Shown: positions 7,658-16,754 of the stretch, one piece after another
Layout of the letters: every line of letters begins with the position of its first letter
Numbering within the stretch: the stretch's first letter is position 1
Assembly (NCBI GenBank): GCA_964450435.1
Contig: CAYVCX010000005.1
Location: 32,259 to 96,258 of the forward strand
Source: SKLM01 sp964450435
GTDB lineage: Bacteria; Chloroflexota; Anaerolineae; B4-G1
DNA length: 64,000 bases
Reading direction: 5' to 3'
Program-made: the position numbers and the translations under genes
Notes under the pieces: model-generated
Told to the model about the DNA's origin: nothing
The model's input: only the letters and a program-made list of their open reading frames with translations
Database searches by the model: none

Positions 7658-10108
7658 CTAGCGGCGCCAGCTTCCCCACGCGACCAGCGAGGCCAGTGCC
7701 ACGGCGGACATCGCCATCGCCCCGGGGCACAGCCCGCCCGACTGGCCAGACGGGGTGTTGCCGCCGCCCGTGGGCGACGGCGTCGTCGGTCCCGGATCCG
7801 CCGAATCGCCCGCGGGTGTGGGAGTTACCGGGCTCTCCGTCGGTGCAAGAGGGACCAGCTCCTCTCCCCGGTCGACGATTTCGTAGACCGTAGGCGGATC
7901 GCCTCCATCGACCACGACGATGACCCGCCTTCCCAGCGCCAGGTACTTGCCCCAGGCCGGCTGGGCCACCAGCAGGTCGAAGTACGCGGGGGAGCCAAAA
8001 GCGATCACCTCGGTCCCCATGACGTCCGCTCTGAAAGCGCTGTCGATCCACACGCCATCCTCCAGGACAAAGGTCTTCGTCCCCACCTGGCGGAACACGC
8101 GCGACGCAGCGTCCCCGGTCGCGGGATCTGAATGCCCAGCCCACGGGGCGGTCGAGTCCGCTGCGCGGAGCTTCGCCTCGTCCTGCGCCATTTCCACTGC
8201 CGGCGCGCCCGATACGGCAGGAGCCGGTGTCGACAGGAACTTCTGCGCGGCGCTCTGCCTGCCGGCCTCGGTGAGGATGTCGTCCTCTTCAATCAGGAAA
8301 GACGTGTAAGGGGTGATGATGCCGTACCGGACGCTCAGGTCGACCACGGCCTCGACCCACTCCTCGTTCTCACCGTGGAGCCGAATCTGGGTCAGCAGAT
8401 GGCCGATCTTGCGCGTGGCCCAGAGCCGGGGAACGAAGCTGGCGATCGCCCCGACCTCGTCCCCGTCACCCGTAGGAAAAGCGGCCGGGTAGACGAAGGT
8501 CCGCCCCTCGCCATCGACCCTCCCGGAGAGGACGACTCGAGCTGCACCCGTGTGCCCATCCGGGAGCCGGTAGCGGCCCGTGACGATCAGCTGGGATCCG
8601 GCGAATAGGTCGGGCAGAGGATAGGGGTATACGTCCTCGGTCATCACGCCGCCGAAGTCGATGGCAGTGTCTGTCAGGACGGGCGTCTTGATCTTGGCGT
8701 AGAACCCGGACACTTCCTCGTCGATGCGCTGGTGGGGGCGGACATAGGCTGTCGCGCCGCGATTCTCCTGGGCCAGGGAATCAAGGAGTACCGTGTTGAC
8801 GTCGTTCCCGACCCCGAAGGGAAACAGGCGCACGTTGCCCCCGGCCGCTGCGGCCACGTTGGCCAGGATCTGATCGACCTCGGTCACCCCCTCGGTGGGG
8901 AGCCCATCGGTGAGGAAGATGAGCACCGTCGGACGCTCATCGCCGCTCTCCTCGAGCCCGGACAGAGACAGGGCCTCCAGCAGCGCCCGATTGATGTTCG
9001 TGCCCCCGACCGCGTCGAGGCCGCGCACCCATTCGACGGCCTGGTCCGCCTCCGATGCGGGGCGCAGGCCTCTGGCATACTGGCTCAATCCAGTGGAGAA
9101 GGCGATAACGTTGAAGCGGTCCCGGTCATTCAGGTGCCGCAGCACGTAGGCCAACGCGTCCTTCGCCTGGCCAAGCTTCTCCCCCTCCATAGAGCCAGAG
9201 GTGTCCAGCACCAGCAACACATCGCGCGGGACGACCCGCTCGTCGCTCACCTCCACGCTGGGAGCGGCCAGGAGAAGGAAGAAGCCACGCTCAACGGTCT
9301 CCGGGTACGTCAGCAGGTTCAACCCGACGTCCTCGTGGCTGAGGGTGTACACCACCTCGAAATCCTGCTGCGGCAGCACGTCGGTCTCCTCATACCCGAT
9401 GGTAGCGCGCTGGTCCCCGTCTCGCTCGACGAAGATGCGGTCCTGATGCGTGGGGGAGTAGATGGCGTGCATGGCCTCGTCGGATCGGACCTCAACGCGG
9501 ACGGAGCATTCCTCCAGGGGGCGAGCGGAGAACTTCTCCGTGTCGAGAGGATACACGTAGCGCACCAAACCCTTGTCGGCGGGAAGGACCTGAGTGTACT
9601 CCAGCTCGATCTTTCTGGAGCCCCCGGGCGGGATAGGGAAGACGCGGGCCTGGACGGCATTGCGGCCCACGTACTCCAGCAGCGCCGGGTCACGCCGACG
9701 CCGGACGATGTCCTCGTAGATTCGCCGCGCTTCGTCGGCCTCGAGAATCTTTCCCTCGACCGGCTGTCCTTCCACCCACATAGTGAACTCGGAGACCGCG
9801 GTGCCCTCGGGCAGGGGGAAGACGTACGTGCCCTCAGCCTCCCACTCGTGCTCGTTCACGAACTCCTGCTCGACACGCGTAACCGCGACTTGATCCTCAA
9901 TGGAGACCATGACTCGGTGGTAGCGGATGGTGAGCCAGGTGTCGCGCAGGAGAGGCGGCTCTGGGAGCGGCGGGGGCTCCGGGATGATGATCCCGTCAGC
10001 GAGGGCTGGTGGCGCGACGCTCAGAACGCAAGCTGCGAGAGCGGCGATCATCAGCAAGCGCCGAGCTAGACGGGTCACGGAACTGACGGCCCAACGGGTG
10101 GCATCCAT
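7658..10108 (-). CDS. VIT and von Willebrand factor A domain protein, membrane-anchored
   Basis: 816 aa. Signal peptide (about 1-40, ending PPALADG), then a VIT (inter-alpha-trypsin inhibitor) domain (YHRVMVSIEDQVAVTRVEQEF to the VLP region), then a vWA domain with an intact MIDAS start, VLLVLDTSGSMEGEK. After a less conserved region come a Pro/Thr/Ser linker and a C-terminal hydrophobic helix followed by RR, which I read as a membrane anchor. Proteins of this class bind ligands or matrix outside the cell; no specific role can be assigned. I chose ATG at 10108 because GAGGAG lies seven bases upstream; a GTG at 10126 is possible. It is convergent with the gcv unit. Confidence 0.88.
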   Translation of the reverse strand: MDATRWAVSSVTRLARRLLMIAALAACVLSVAPPALADGIIIPEPPPLPEPPLLRDTWLTIRYHRVMVSIEDQVAVTRVEQEFVNEHEWEAEGTYVFPLPEGTAVSEFTMWVEGQPVEGKILEADEARRIYEDIVRRRRDPALLEYVGRNAVQARVFPIPPGGSRKIELEYTQVLPADKGLVRYVYPLDTEKFSARPLEECSVRVEVRSDEAMHAIYSPTHQDRIFVERDGDQRATIGYEETDVLPQQDFEVVYTLSHEDVGLNLLTYPETVERGFFLLLAAPSVEVSDERVVPRDVLLVLDTSGSMEGEKLGQAKDALAYVLRHLNDRDRFNVIAFSTGLSQYARGLRPASEADQAVEWVRGLDAVGGTNINRALLEALSLSGLEESGDERPTVLIFLTDGLPTEGVTEVDQILANVAAAAGGNVRLFPFGVGNDVNTVLLDSLAQENRGATAYVRPHQRIDEEVSGFYAKIKTPVLTDTAIDFGGVMTEDVYPYPLPDLFAGSQLIVTGRYRLPDGHTGAARVVLSGRVDGEGRTFVYPAAFPTGDGDEVGAIASFVPRLWATRKIGHLLTQIRLHGENEEWVEAVVDLSVRYGIITPYTSFLIEEDDILTEAGRQSAAQKFLSTPAPAVSGAPAVEMAQDEAKLRAADSTAPWAGHSDPATGDAASRVFRQVGTKTFVLEDGVWIDSAFRADVMGTEVIAFGSPAYFDLLVAQPAWGKYLALGRRVIVVVDGGDPPTVYEIVDRGEELVPLAPTESPVTPTPAGDSADPGPTTPSPTGGGNTPSGQSGGLCPGAMAMSAVALASLVAWGSWRR

Positions 10109-10399
10109 GTCTCTTCTCCTCGTCACTACCGGTGCATTGAATAGCTGAATTCGAGCTCTGCATACTCTAGACGCCCCAACTGCCCGGGAAGTTCCACGGC
10201 CGCCGGGAGCGCCGGGCGTGGCTGGGTATGCGGCGGTCCGTCGCCCGGGGTGTGCCGCTCAAGAAGCATGCTACAGCTGGTCTGCCGAGGTTTTGCTCGA
10301 TGACGACAGCGGCGCTGCAGCGCCCCAATCAGGGGGACGTCGCTCTGCAAGGAGCAGCCGTCAGGGCAGACCGTGGCATTCCCACGGCCCGCGGGCCGG

Positions 10400-10427
10400 T
10401 TGCAGAGCAGGCAGATTATGGTATCAT
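10400..10427 (+). promoter_or_regulatory. Likely promoter of mgtE
   Basis: TTGCAG (10400-10405), a 16-base spacer and TATCAT (10422-10427), 160 bases before mgtE. The rest of 10109-10589 holds no gene I can support. No M-box magnesium riboswitch consensus was seen in the leader. Confidence 0.45.
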
Positions 10428-10589
10428 CCCGGAGTCGACAACGTAGGATTGTATTGCAGTGTCGGTCTGGTCCCCGCCGCGAAGCTCCGTCTACGAGGGC
10501 GCAGAGCGCCCGGTCTGCCCACAAGTGCTCCTCAAGCTCTCACGCAAGCGCGGGCAGGCGCATATTGGCTGATGGAAGGGAGATTGACT

Positions 10590-11957
10590 ATGGATCTCTA
10601 CAGCAAAGCTGAGGACTATCTCGAAGCCGGCGACATGCGGGCATTGAAAGCCATGCTGGCAGATGCCGACATAGACCAGCTGCGGTCCCTGGTTGAGAAC
10701 CTCCGGCCGCAAGGACGGGTGCCCGTCTTTCGTCTGCTGGACAAGGATCGGGCTCTGGCACTCTTCGAGCAACTCGACGTGGAGCAGCGCCAACACCTGA
10801 TCGCCTCTTTCACCCAGGAAGAGGCTGCTGACATCTTCGCCGAGCTGGCCCCCGACGATCGCGCCCGTCTGTTGGACGAGATGCCCGCTGCCATCACCAA
10901 GCGGCTCGTTGAGGCCCTGCCCCCCTCCGAGCGTGCTCAGCTGAACCTCTTGTTGGGATACGAGGCGGAGACCGCGGGGCGGATCATGACGCCCAAGTAT
11001 ATTCGGCTCACCGCTGACATGACAGTAGAGGAAGCGCTGGACAAGATACGCCGGGTCGGGCGCGAGCGGGAAGCGATCCACACCCTCTACGTAACTGACG
11101 CCGAGAGACGTCTGCTGGGCCAGGTATCGCTGCACACGCTGATCCTGGCCACGCCCGAGGAACGCATCGCCTCGCTGATGGATGCGGAGGCGCTCTACGT
11201 GGGGACTGACACGGATCAGGAGGAGGCTGCGCGGATCCTCCAGCACCACGACCTGTTGAGCCTGCCAGTGGTGGACCACGGACAGCGGCTGGTGGGCGTC
11301 ATCACCATCGACGACGCGATGGAAATCATGGAGGAAGAGGTCACCGAGGACTTCTTCGACAAGGCCGCCCTGACCCCCTTCGCCGACGACTCGGCGCACC
11401 AGAGCTACCGTCTGGCCAACGGCTCCGTGCACAGGATCTTCCCCCTGCGAGTGCCCTTCCTGCTGATCACGATGGTCGGCGGGCTGCTCGCCGGGACGGT
11501 CGTTGCCGCCTTCGAGATGACCATTGAGGCCATCCCGATGGTAGCGGTGTTCATCCCCGTGGTGATGGACATGGGGGGAAATGCCGGTACGCAGTCCACC
11601 ACCATCTTTGCGCGGGCTCTGGCCTTGGGACACATCAATCTGCGACGATTCGGTGCGCACCTGCTGCGCGAGATCGGCGTTGGCCTGACTATGGGCGCAG
11701 CGCTGGGCGTGGTCACCGGCGCCATCGCGGCGGCCTGGCAAGGGGTGCCGGAGCTGGGACTGGTGGTGGGCCTGTCGCTGACGCTGACCATCACCCTGGC
11801 TACCACTCTGGGCTTTGTGATCCCTTACACCCTGATGCGCCTTGGGATCGACCCGGCAATCGGGGCCGACCCGATCATCACCACCATAAAGGACATCACC
11901 GGGTTGTTGATCTATTTCGCGCTGGCGTTCGTCGTGCTCGGGCCGCTGCTCTTGTGA
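10590..11957 (+). CDS. mgtE: Magnesium transporter MgtE
   Basis: Mg2+ channel/transporter of the inner membrane. 455 aa, the family's normal size. Order: N-terminal superhelical MgtE_N domain (about 1-130), two CBS domains (about 135-255; ILATPEERIASLMD, then DLLSLPVVDHGQRLVGVITIDD), a connecting helix, and five transmembrane helices with FIPVVMDMGGNAGTQSTT, the pore-lining signature. Start ATG 10590 has GGAAGGGAG upstream; longer in-frame starts give non-homologous sequence. CBS-domain Mg2+ sensing gates the channel in this family. Confidence 0.95.
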   Translation: MDLYSKAEDYLEAGDMRALKAMLADADIDQLRSLVENLRPQGRVPVFRLLDKDRALALFEQLDVEQRQHLIASFTQEEAADIFAELAPDDRARLLDEMPAAITKRLVEALPPSERAQLNLLLGYEAETAGRIMTPKYIRLTADMTVEEALDKIRRVGREREAIHTLYVTDAERRLLGQVSLHTLILATPEERIASLMDAEALYVGTDTDQEEAARILQHHDLLSLPVVDHGQRLVGVITIDDAMEIMEEEVTEDFFDKAALTPFADDSAHQSYRLANGSVHRIFPLRVPFLLITMVGGLLAGTVVAAFEMTIEAIPMVAVFIPVVMDMGGNAGTQSTTIFARALALGHINLRRFGAHLLREIGVGLTMGAALGVVTGAIAAAWQGVPELGLVVGLSLTLTITLATTLGFVIPYTLMRLGIDPAIGADPIITTIKDITGLLIYFALAFVVLGPLLL

Positions 11958-12450
11958 TCTATGACCCGAGTATTGGAGAGGGAGCCCGCCGTTCTTGAGA
12001 CAGGACGTCTCGCCGGGGCGGCTGGGTTCCCCGGCGTCATGATGCACACTGTTGGGAAATCGGATTTGTTGAAGACGGAGCCGGAGGGGGAGACTGGCTC
12101 GCTGCCCTTCCGGCTGATCTCCGGCTCCATCCTGGTCGCGGAATAGGCGCGGAGGCTGGTCTCGTCGGCGCTTTGACGCTGGGCACCGCTGGTTGGGAAC
12201 AGGGTTCTTGCCTGTCGCGCCCAAGCGGCGCTTCGGCGACCCATAGTGAGAGCGGCGGGCGCGGGTCTGCGGGAGCGATCTCGAGGTGACAGAGGTCACC
12301 AGGGCTCTAATGAACCCGAGGCAAGACCGGGGTCGGCGCTGATGGTGTATGCCGAGCGCTTCATCCACGCGATGCGGTGCATGGGCCGGTCGTCTGGAAA
12401 GTCTTCCCAGGATCTGGCCGACTCTTTAATGTGCCTTCAACACGGTTGAG
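11958..12450. other. Non-coding interval after mgtE
   Basis: About 490 bases between mgtE and the hydrogenase promoter. Short open frames exist on both strands (for example 11961-12146 +), but none has family-like sequence or a ribosome site. No tRNA or recognisable riboswitch was found. Confidence 0.4.
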
Positions 12451-12478
12451 TTGCCTTCCTTACAGTCCATGTTATGAT
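12451..12478 (+). promoter_or_regulatory. Likely promoter of the hydrogenase operon
   Basis: TTGCCT (12451-12456), a 16-base spacer and TATGAT (12473-12478), about 150 bases before the first membrane subunit. It is the best -35/-10 pair in the interval. Confidence 0.55.
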
Positions 12479-12625
12479 AGCTCACTGTGCAGGTGCCGCG
12501 GACGAACCGGGGAGACTGTACGGCAGAGGGCTCTGGCCCAGGTCGAGAGCTGGAGCAGGACGGCACGCGGTTACCAAGCGTAGGCTCCCACCGCCGCCGG
12601 TGCAACGCTGAATAGAGTGGTATAC

Positions 12626-12883
12626 ATGGAGTTTTTTCTAGCGCTGGCCCTAGTGGCAACTGTCCTGGCCGGGGGCGTCGCAGCGGTGGTGTCTAGGAAC
12701 CTGCTGCGAGCAGCCGTGGCGATGGGAGTGAGCAGCATGGCGTTGGCCGCGCTGTTCTTCTTCTTGAAGGCCCCCTACGCGGGCGCGTTCGAGCTCAGCG
12801 TGGGAGCAGGGTTGATCAGCGTGCTGTTTATTGTGGCGATCAGCCTCACGGAGTCGATGCAGGGGGACAACGATGAATCGTAG
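12626..12883 (+). CDS. MbhD-like (DUF4040) membrane subunit of group 4 hydrogenase
   Basis: 85 aa with three hydrophobic segments (FFLALALVATVLAGGVAAV; AAVAMGVSSMALAALFFF; VGAGLISVLFIVAISL) and the NLLRAAVAMG and ELSVGAGL pattern of MbhD/DUF4040 antiporter-module proteins. It is the first gene of the 12-gene operon. Members of this family help build the proton/sodium-translocating arm. ATG 12626 is chosen; GTG 12617 is also in frame. Its end overlaps the next gene by 11 bases. Confidence 0.65.
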   Translation: MEFFLALALVATVLAGGVAAVVSRNLLRAAVAMGVSSMALAALFFFLKAPYAGAFELSVGAGLISVLFIVAISLTESMQGDNDES

Positions 12884-13103
12884 GGTCACCGCCTGGGCGT
12901 TCCTTCTGACTGTGTTGCTGGTGATCGGGCTGATGGTGGGCCGATGGCTCTGGGCGCCGTCGGAGCTCGCCCCGGCAGCGTCGTTCCGCGTGTGGTGGTG
13001 GAAGCGTAGAGAGCTCGACGTGGCCGTCCAGGTGGGGCTTGTGTTCGCCGGAGCACTGGGCATAGCCGCCCTCATGCCTCCAGAGGCTAGGGGTACTGAG
13101 TGA
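12873..13103 (+). CDS. MbhE-like small membrane subunit
   Basis: 76 aa with an N-terminal helix (AWAFLLTVLLVIGLMVG), a polar WWWKRRELDVAVQVG segment and a second helix (LVFAGALGIAALM). This resembles MbhE and the C-terminal piece of MrpA-type subunits, where a '.RALD..GQV...AG' stretch precedes the last helix. Overlaps both neighbours (11 and 4 bases), so it is translationally coupled. The family call rests partly on position. Confidence 0.55.
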   Translation: MNRRVTAWAFLLTVLLVIGLMVGRWLWAPSELAPAASFRVWWWKRRELDVAVQVGLVFAGALGIAALMPPEARGTE

Positions 13104-13423
13104 ACTTGGGACCGGCGCAACTACAGGACGTGCTATTCTTCTCGGGGAGCGGGCTGCTGTTCCTGCTGGGGTTCGGATGTCTGCTCACCCAGCGCGAGGC
13201 GATCAAACAGGTGATCGGCCTGAAGATCATGCTCCAGGGCGTGACGCTGGCGCTGATCTATCAGGGTCACGTCAGCGGGGATCTGCACACGGTCCAGAGC
13301 ATCGTGATCTCCGGTCTGGTGGTTGAGACCATCCTGATCGCCGTGGCATTGGCGCTGATCATCAATATCTACGGATATTACCCCTCAGGAGACATAGACG
13401 AGCTGGACAGACTGCGTGGCTAG
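13100..13423 (+). CDS. NuoK/MrpC-like membrane subunit
   Basis: 107 aa with three transmembrane helices (DVLFFSGSGLLFLLGFGCLL; IGLKIMLQGVTLALIY; SIVISGLVVETILIAVALALII). The VVETILIAVALAL stretch corresponds to the NuoK/MnhC helix that carries a glutamate used in ion translocation. GTG start overlapping the previous TGA. Part of the antiporter-like module of the hydrogenase. Confidence 0.8.
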   Translation: MNLGPAQLQDVLFFSGSGLLFLLGFGCLLTQREAIKQVIGLKIMLQGVTLALIYQGHVSGDLHTVQSIVISGLVVETILIAVALALIINIYGYYPSGDIDELDRLRG

Positions 13424-13424
13424 T

Positions 13425-15236
13425 ATGACCAATGGGCTTCTCATCGCCCTCTTCAGTATACCATTTCTGTCCAGTGTCGCGATCTCGCTGCTCCTGCGCC
13501 GCGCCCCGGCTGCAGCCCACGGGGTGGCGCTGGTCGCGAGCGCCGCGACCGCGCTTTGCGCAACGGCGCTGCTGCCCCTGGCGCGAGACGGTCCGACCCT
13601 GGTCATAGAGTGGCTGCCCGGCACCGGACCTATGGCTTTTGGTCTGGGTGCCGCAGGCCTATATGCGGCGCTGGTCACGACGTGGACCGCGTTCCTGACG
13701 CTTCTGGGAGCCGAGTCGAGCGAGACGGAAGCTCTGCCTCTCTCACTGGCCCTGGTGCTGCTGGCCCTTGCAGCCGCCAGCGCGGCCTTCCTGGCCGAGC
13801 ACTTCCTGGCGCGTTACGTAGCTCTGGAGGTCGTGGCGCTCTCCATCGCTCTGGCGCCGCTGGTGGAACTGAGGGGCGACGAGGGGGGGCGAGGATTCTG
13901 GCTCGTCTACGTGATGTTGCGCCTGGGGGACGTGGGGCTGCTCACGGCCATTCTGATCCTGTTCGATGCTAGCGGCACGCTTCAGATCACTCCAGCGCTG
14001 GAGGCAGCCAGCGCGCTGGGCGCGGCACGCCTCGGCTGGGTGGTCTTTGGCCTGGTGTTGGCGGTGTGGGTCAAGCTCGGGAACTGGCCGCTCCACCTGT
14101 GGATTAGCTGGGGGCGGCCGCTCTCGCCGCAGACACAGGCCTGGCTGTTCGCCACCGTGATGCCCAACCTGGGCGCGTACCTGCTCTACCGGGTCACACC
14201 CCTTCTGGCACCCAGCGCGCCGTTGCAGACGCTGGTACAGTGGCTGGGGGCAGCCGCCGCGATCCTGGCCGTTATCACCGCGCTGACGCGCCGCGATCTG
14301 CGCAGCGGCCTGATCTACGTCGCCGCGGCTCGGGGCGGGCTGCTGGTCTTCGCAGCCGCGTCCGGTCTGAAGGCGGCCGTGTGGCTGGGCTTGCTGGCGA
14401 CGACGCCACTTCAACTTCTCCTCTTCCTGGCAGGTGAAGCGCCGGAGAAAGGAGGACCGTCCGTCCGGGGACGGGCAGCCCAGGGTCTGTTCGCGCTGGC
14501 GGGGCTGTCTCTGGCCGCCACCGGGCTCCTGATCACCTGGTGGGCGCGGCAGGCGGGGGTCGCTCTGGACGCCCTGTTTGTGGCCGAAGTCACCGTCGCG
14601 CTGCTGGGGGTCTGGGCCGTGCGCGAAGCGACACGCGCGCGCGGCAGGAGAGAAAGGGCTGTCAGCCTCCCCGCGCGCTGGATGGCGATGGGAGCGCTGG
14701 GTCTGGCGGCGCTGGCCGGGGTCATGGCCTTTGGTCCGCTGGCCCGGTGGCTGATGGAGACTGGAAACGTCGCGGGAGCACAGGTCCCCACGCTGGCCAC
14801 GCTTCTGGGGTACATAGTCACCGCCCCGGCGCTCCTGCTGACCCTGATACTTGTTCTGGTCACATGGCAGATGGAGAGACGCTCGCGCATCCGAGTCCAC
14901 GTGCCGGGACCAGCAGACGGGCAGCAGATCGAGACCACGTACGACCTGCAGGAAGGGCTGGCACAGGCCGCCCGGGCCCTCCGCGCCATCGTCGAGGTGG
15001 GCTTTCTGGAACAGATCATCGTACTGAGCGTGCGGGTCGTCGTGGACGGAGCGCGCGTGACCTACCGTCTGGTAGAACAGGAGGGACTGGAGGGCCTCGT
15101 CCAGCGTGTGGCGGAGGCGGTGCTGGCGCTGAGCCAGGCGATAAGGCGCCGCCACACCGGCCTCCTGCGCCACAACCTGTTGTGGATACTGCTGAGCCTG
15201 ACGCTGGCACTGGTGGTGACCCTGGCCCGCTGGTAG
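13425..15236 (+). CDS. NuoL/HyfB-type antiporter-like subunit (first of three)
   Basis: 603 aa, about 13-15 predicted membrane helices, in the NADH-quinone/Mrp antiporter subunit family but quite divergent (short 'LGNWPLHLWISWGRPLSPQTQAWLFATVMPNLGAYLLYR' region in place of the classical WLPDAM). The C-terminal part has a soluble amphipathic helical stretch (QAARALRAIVEVGFLEQIIV) and a last helix (LLWILLSLTLALVVTLARW), reminiscent of the lateral helix plus anchor of NuoL. Likely contributes one ion path. Start ATG 13425; GTG 13416 is in frame. Confidence 0.8.
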   Translation: MTNGLLIALFSIPFLSSVAISLLLRRAPAAAHGVALVASAATALCATALLPLARDGPTLVIEWLPGTGPMAFGLGAAGLYAALVTTWTAFLTLLGAESSETEALPLSLALVLLALAAASAAFLAEHFLARYVALEVVALSIALAPLVELRGDEGGRGFWLVYVMLRLGDVGLLTAILILFDASGTLQITPALEAASALGAARLGWVVFGLVLAVWVKLGNWPLHLWISWGRPLSPQTQAWLFATVMPNLGAYLLYRVTPLLAPSAPLQTLVQWLGAAAAILAVITALTRRDLRSGLIYVAAARGGLLVFAAASGLKAAVWLGLLATTPLQLLLFLAGEAPEKGGPSVRGRAAQGLFALAGLSLAATGLLITWWARQAGVALDALFVAEVTVALLGVWAVREATRARGRRERAVSLPARWMAMGALGLAALAGVMAFGPLARWLMETGNVAGAQVPTLATLLGYIVTAPALLLTLILVLVTWQMERRSRIRVHVPGPADGQQIETTYDLQEGLAQAARALRAIVEVGFLEQIIVLSVRVVVDGARVTYRLVEQEGLEGLVQRVAEAVLALSQAIRRRHTGLLRHNLLWILLSLTLALVVTLARW

Positions 15237-15278
15237 TCGCCAAGCCAATGTCGCCGAGTCGATGACGGGAGAGAGAAC

Positions 15279-16754
15279 ATGCCGACAGACACGCACACGA
15301 TAGGACTCGTGGCCATCCTGGGCGCGCCTGTGGCAGCCGCCGTCGCGCTCTTCCTGCTGCGCGGGCGGGGCATTCGCTTCGCCGGCTGGATCGCCGGGGC
15401 GAGCGCAGCCGTCACGCTGGCCGCTGCGCTGGCTATGCTCCCGGCGCTTTACCGGGGCGAGGTGCCTACGCTGGCGCTCCCCTGGGTCCCCGCGGCGGGA
15501 ATCGAATTCGACCTGCACGTGGACTGGCTGACGCTACCCTTCTTGGTCACGGAGGCCGCTGTGACGCTCGTCGCCATCGCCTACAGCTGGGGGTACCATC
15601 AGCGCGACGAGCGCACGGGCACGTTTTACGCGCTGTTGCTGCTGTTTGGCGTGGGGATGTCGGGTACCACCCTGGCCGACGACATGGTGTTGTTCTACGT
15701 CTTCTGGGAGCTGATGTTGGTGGCGTCATCGATCCTCATCCTCATCTGGGGAGAGGGCGAACGGCGGGGTGCCATCGCGCTGAAGTACTTCATCTTCACC
15801 CATCTTGGCTCGCTGATGGTGCTGGTGGGGTTGATCGTGCTCTACGACGCTACCGGCACGGACACGTTCTCGGCGTTGCGGGCGGGCGTGACGCTTGACC
15901 CGGGCCTGACGAGGGCGGTGATCGGGCTTTTCCTGGTGGGCTTCTGCGTCAAGATGGCCGTCTTCCCGGTCCACGTCTGGTTGCCTGACGCCCACACCGT
16001 GGCCCCCATGCCGGTGACCATCATGCTCGCTGCGGCGATGCTCAGCATGGGGGCGTACGGCATCCTGCGCTTCCCGTTGAGCATCTTCTCTCGGGCGGAC
16101 ATGACGCCCTTCGCCTTGCCGATGATGATAGGCGGGGTGTTCTCCGAGGTGTACGGCGCGTTGATGGCGCTGGCCGAGCGAGACATCAAGCGCATCATCG
16201 CCTACTCCAGCGTCAGTCAAATGGGATACATCCTCTTTGGCCTGGGGACACTAACCGCCGATGGGATAACAGGCGCCACGCTCCACGTCGTGTACCACGC
16301 GATCGTGAAAGCACTCCTGTTCATGGGGGCGGGGTGGGTCATCAAGAACACCGGTCGGCGCCATATCGGGGAGTTGGGGGGATTGGCGAAGCAGATGCCG
16401 CTGGCAGCGATCTGCACGGGGGTAGGAGCGTTGGCCATCGTCGGCATGCCCCCGTTCTGCATATTCGACAGCGAATGGATGATCTTCTCCGGCGGGTTTC
16501 ACACCGCTCACGTCGGCCTGTCCGTCGTCACGTTGCTGGGCTCGCTGCTGACGGTCGTGTACGCGGCCCAGCTGATTATCGGTATCTTCTTTGGATCCCA
16601 ACCGCAGGGTCTCACGGCAGAAAAGGCTCACTGGGCCATCATCACGCCCACGGCGCTGCTGGCTGCACTGGCGCTGATTGAGGGACTCTTCCCGGCGATG
16701 CTGTTCGACTGGGTCGTCCACGAGCTGCCCCTCATCCTGGGAGGACATTGGTGA
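15279..16754 (+). CDS. NuoM/MbhH-type antiporter-like subunit (second of three)
   Basis: 491 aa polytopic membrane protein with strong complex I/Mrp signatures: FYVFWELMLVASSILI with the key glutamate, LKYFIFTHLGSLMVLVG, MAVFPVHVWLPDAHTVAPMPV, and DIKRIIAYSSVSQMGYI. These carry the Glu and Lys residues used in proton/sodium transfer. Preceded by GGGAGAGAGA at a suitable distance. The stop overlaps the next gene's start. Confidence 0.9.
   Translation: MPTDTHTIGLVAILGAPVAAAVALFLLRGRGIRFAGWIAGASAAVTLAAALAMLPALYRGEVPTLALPWVPAAGIEFDLHVDWLTLPFLVTEAAVTLVAIAYSWGYHQRDERTGTFYALLLLFGVGMSGTTLADDMVLFYVFWELMLVASSILILIWGEGERRGAIALKYFIFTHLGSLMVLVGLIVLYDATGTDTFSALRAGVTLDPGLTRAVIGLFLVGFCVKMAVFPVHVWLPDAHTVAPMPVTIMLAAAMLSMGAYGILRFPLSIFSRADMTPFALPMMIGGVFSEVYGALMALAERDIKRIIAYSSVSQMGYILFGLGTLTADGITGATLHVVYHAIVKALLFMGAGWVIKNTGRRHIGELGGLAKQMPLAAICTGVGALAIVGMPPFCIFDSEWMIFSGGFHTAHVGLSVVTLLGSLLTVVYAAQLIIGIFFGSQPQGLTAEKAHWAIITPTALLAALALIEGLFPAMLFDWVVHELPLILGGHW

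Noticed and set aside
10127..10589. M-box magnesium riboswitch before mgtE
   Set aside because: None of the conserved M-box blocks could be recognised in the leader.
11961..12146. Small gene directly after mgtE
   Set aside because: No ribosome site, no family-like sequence, biased composition; likely chance open frame.
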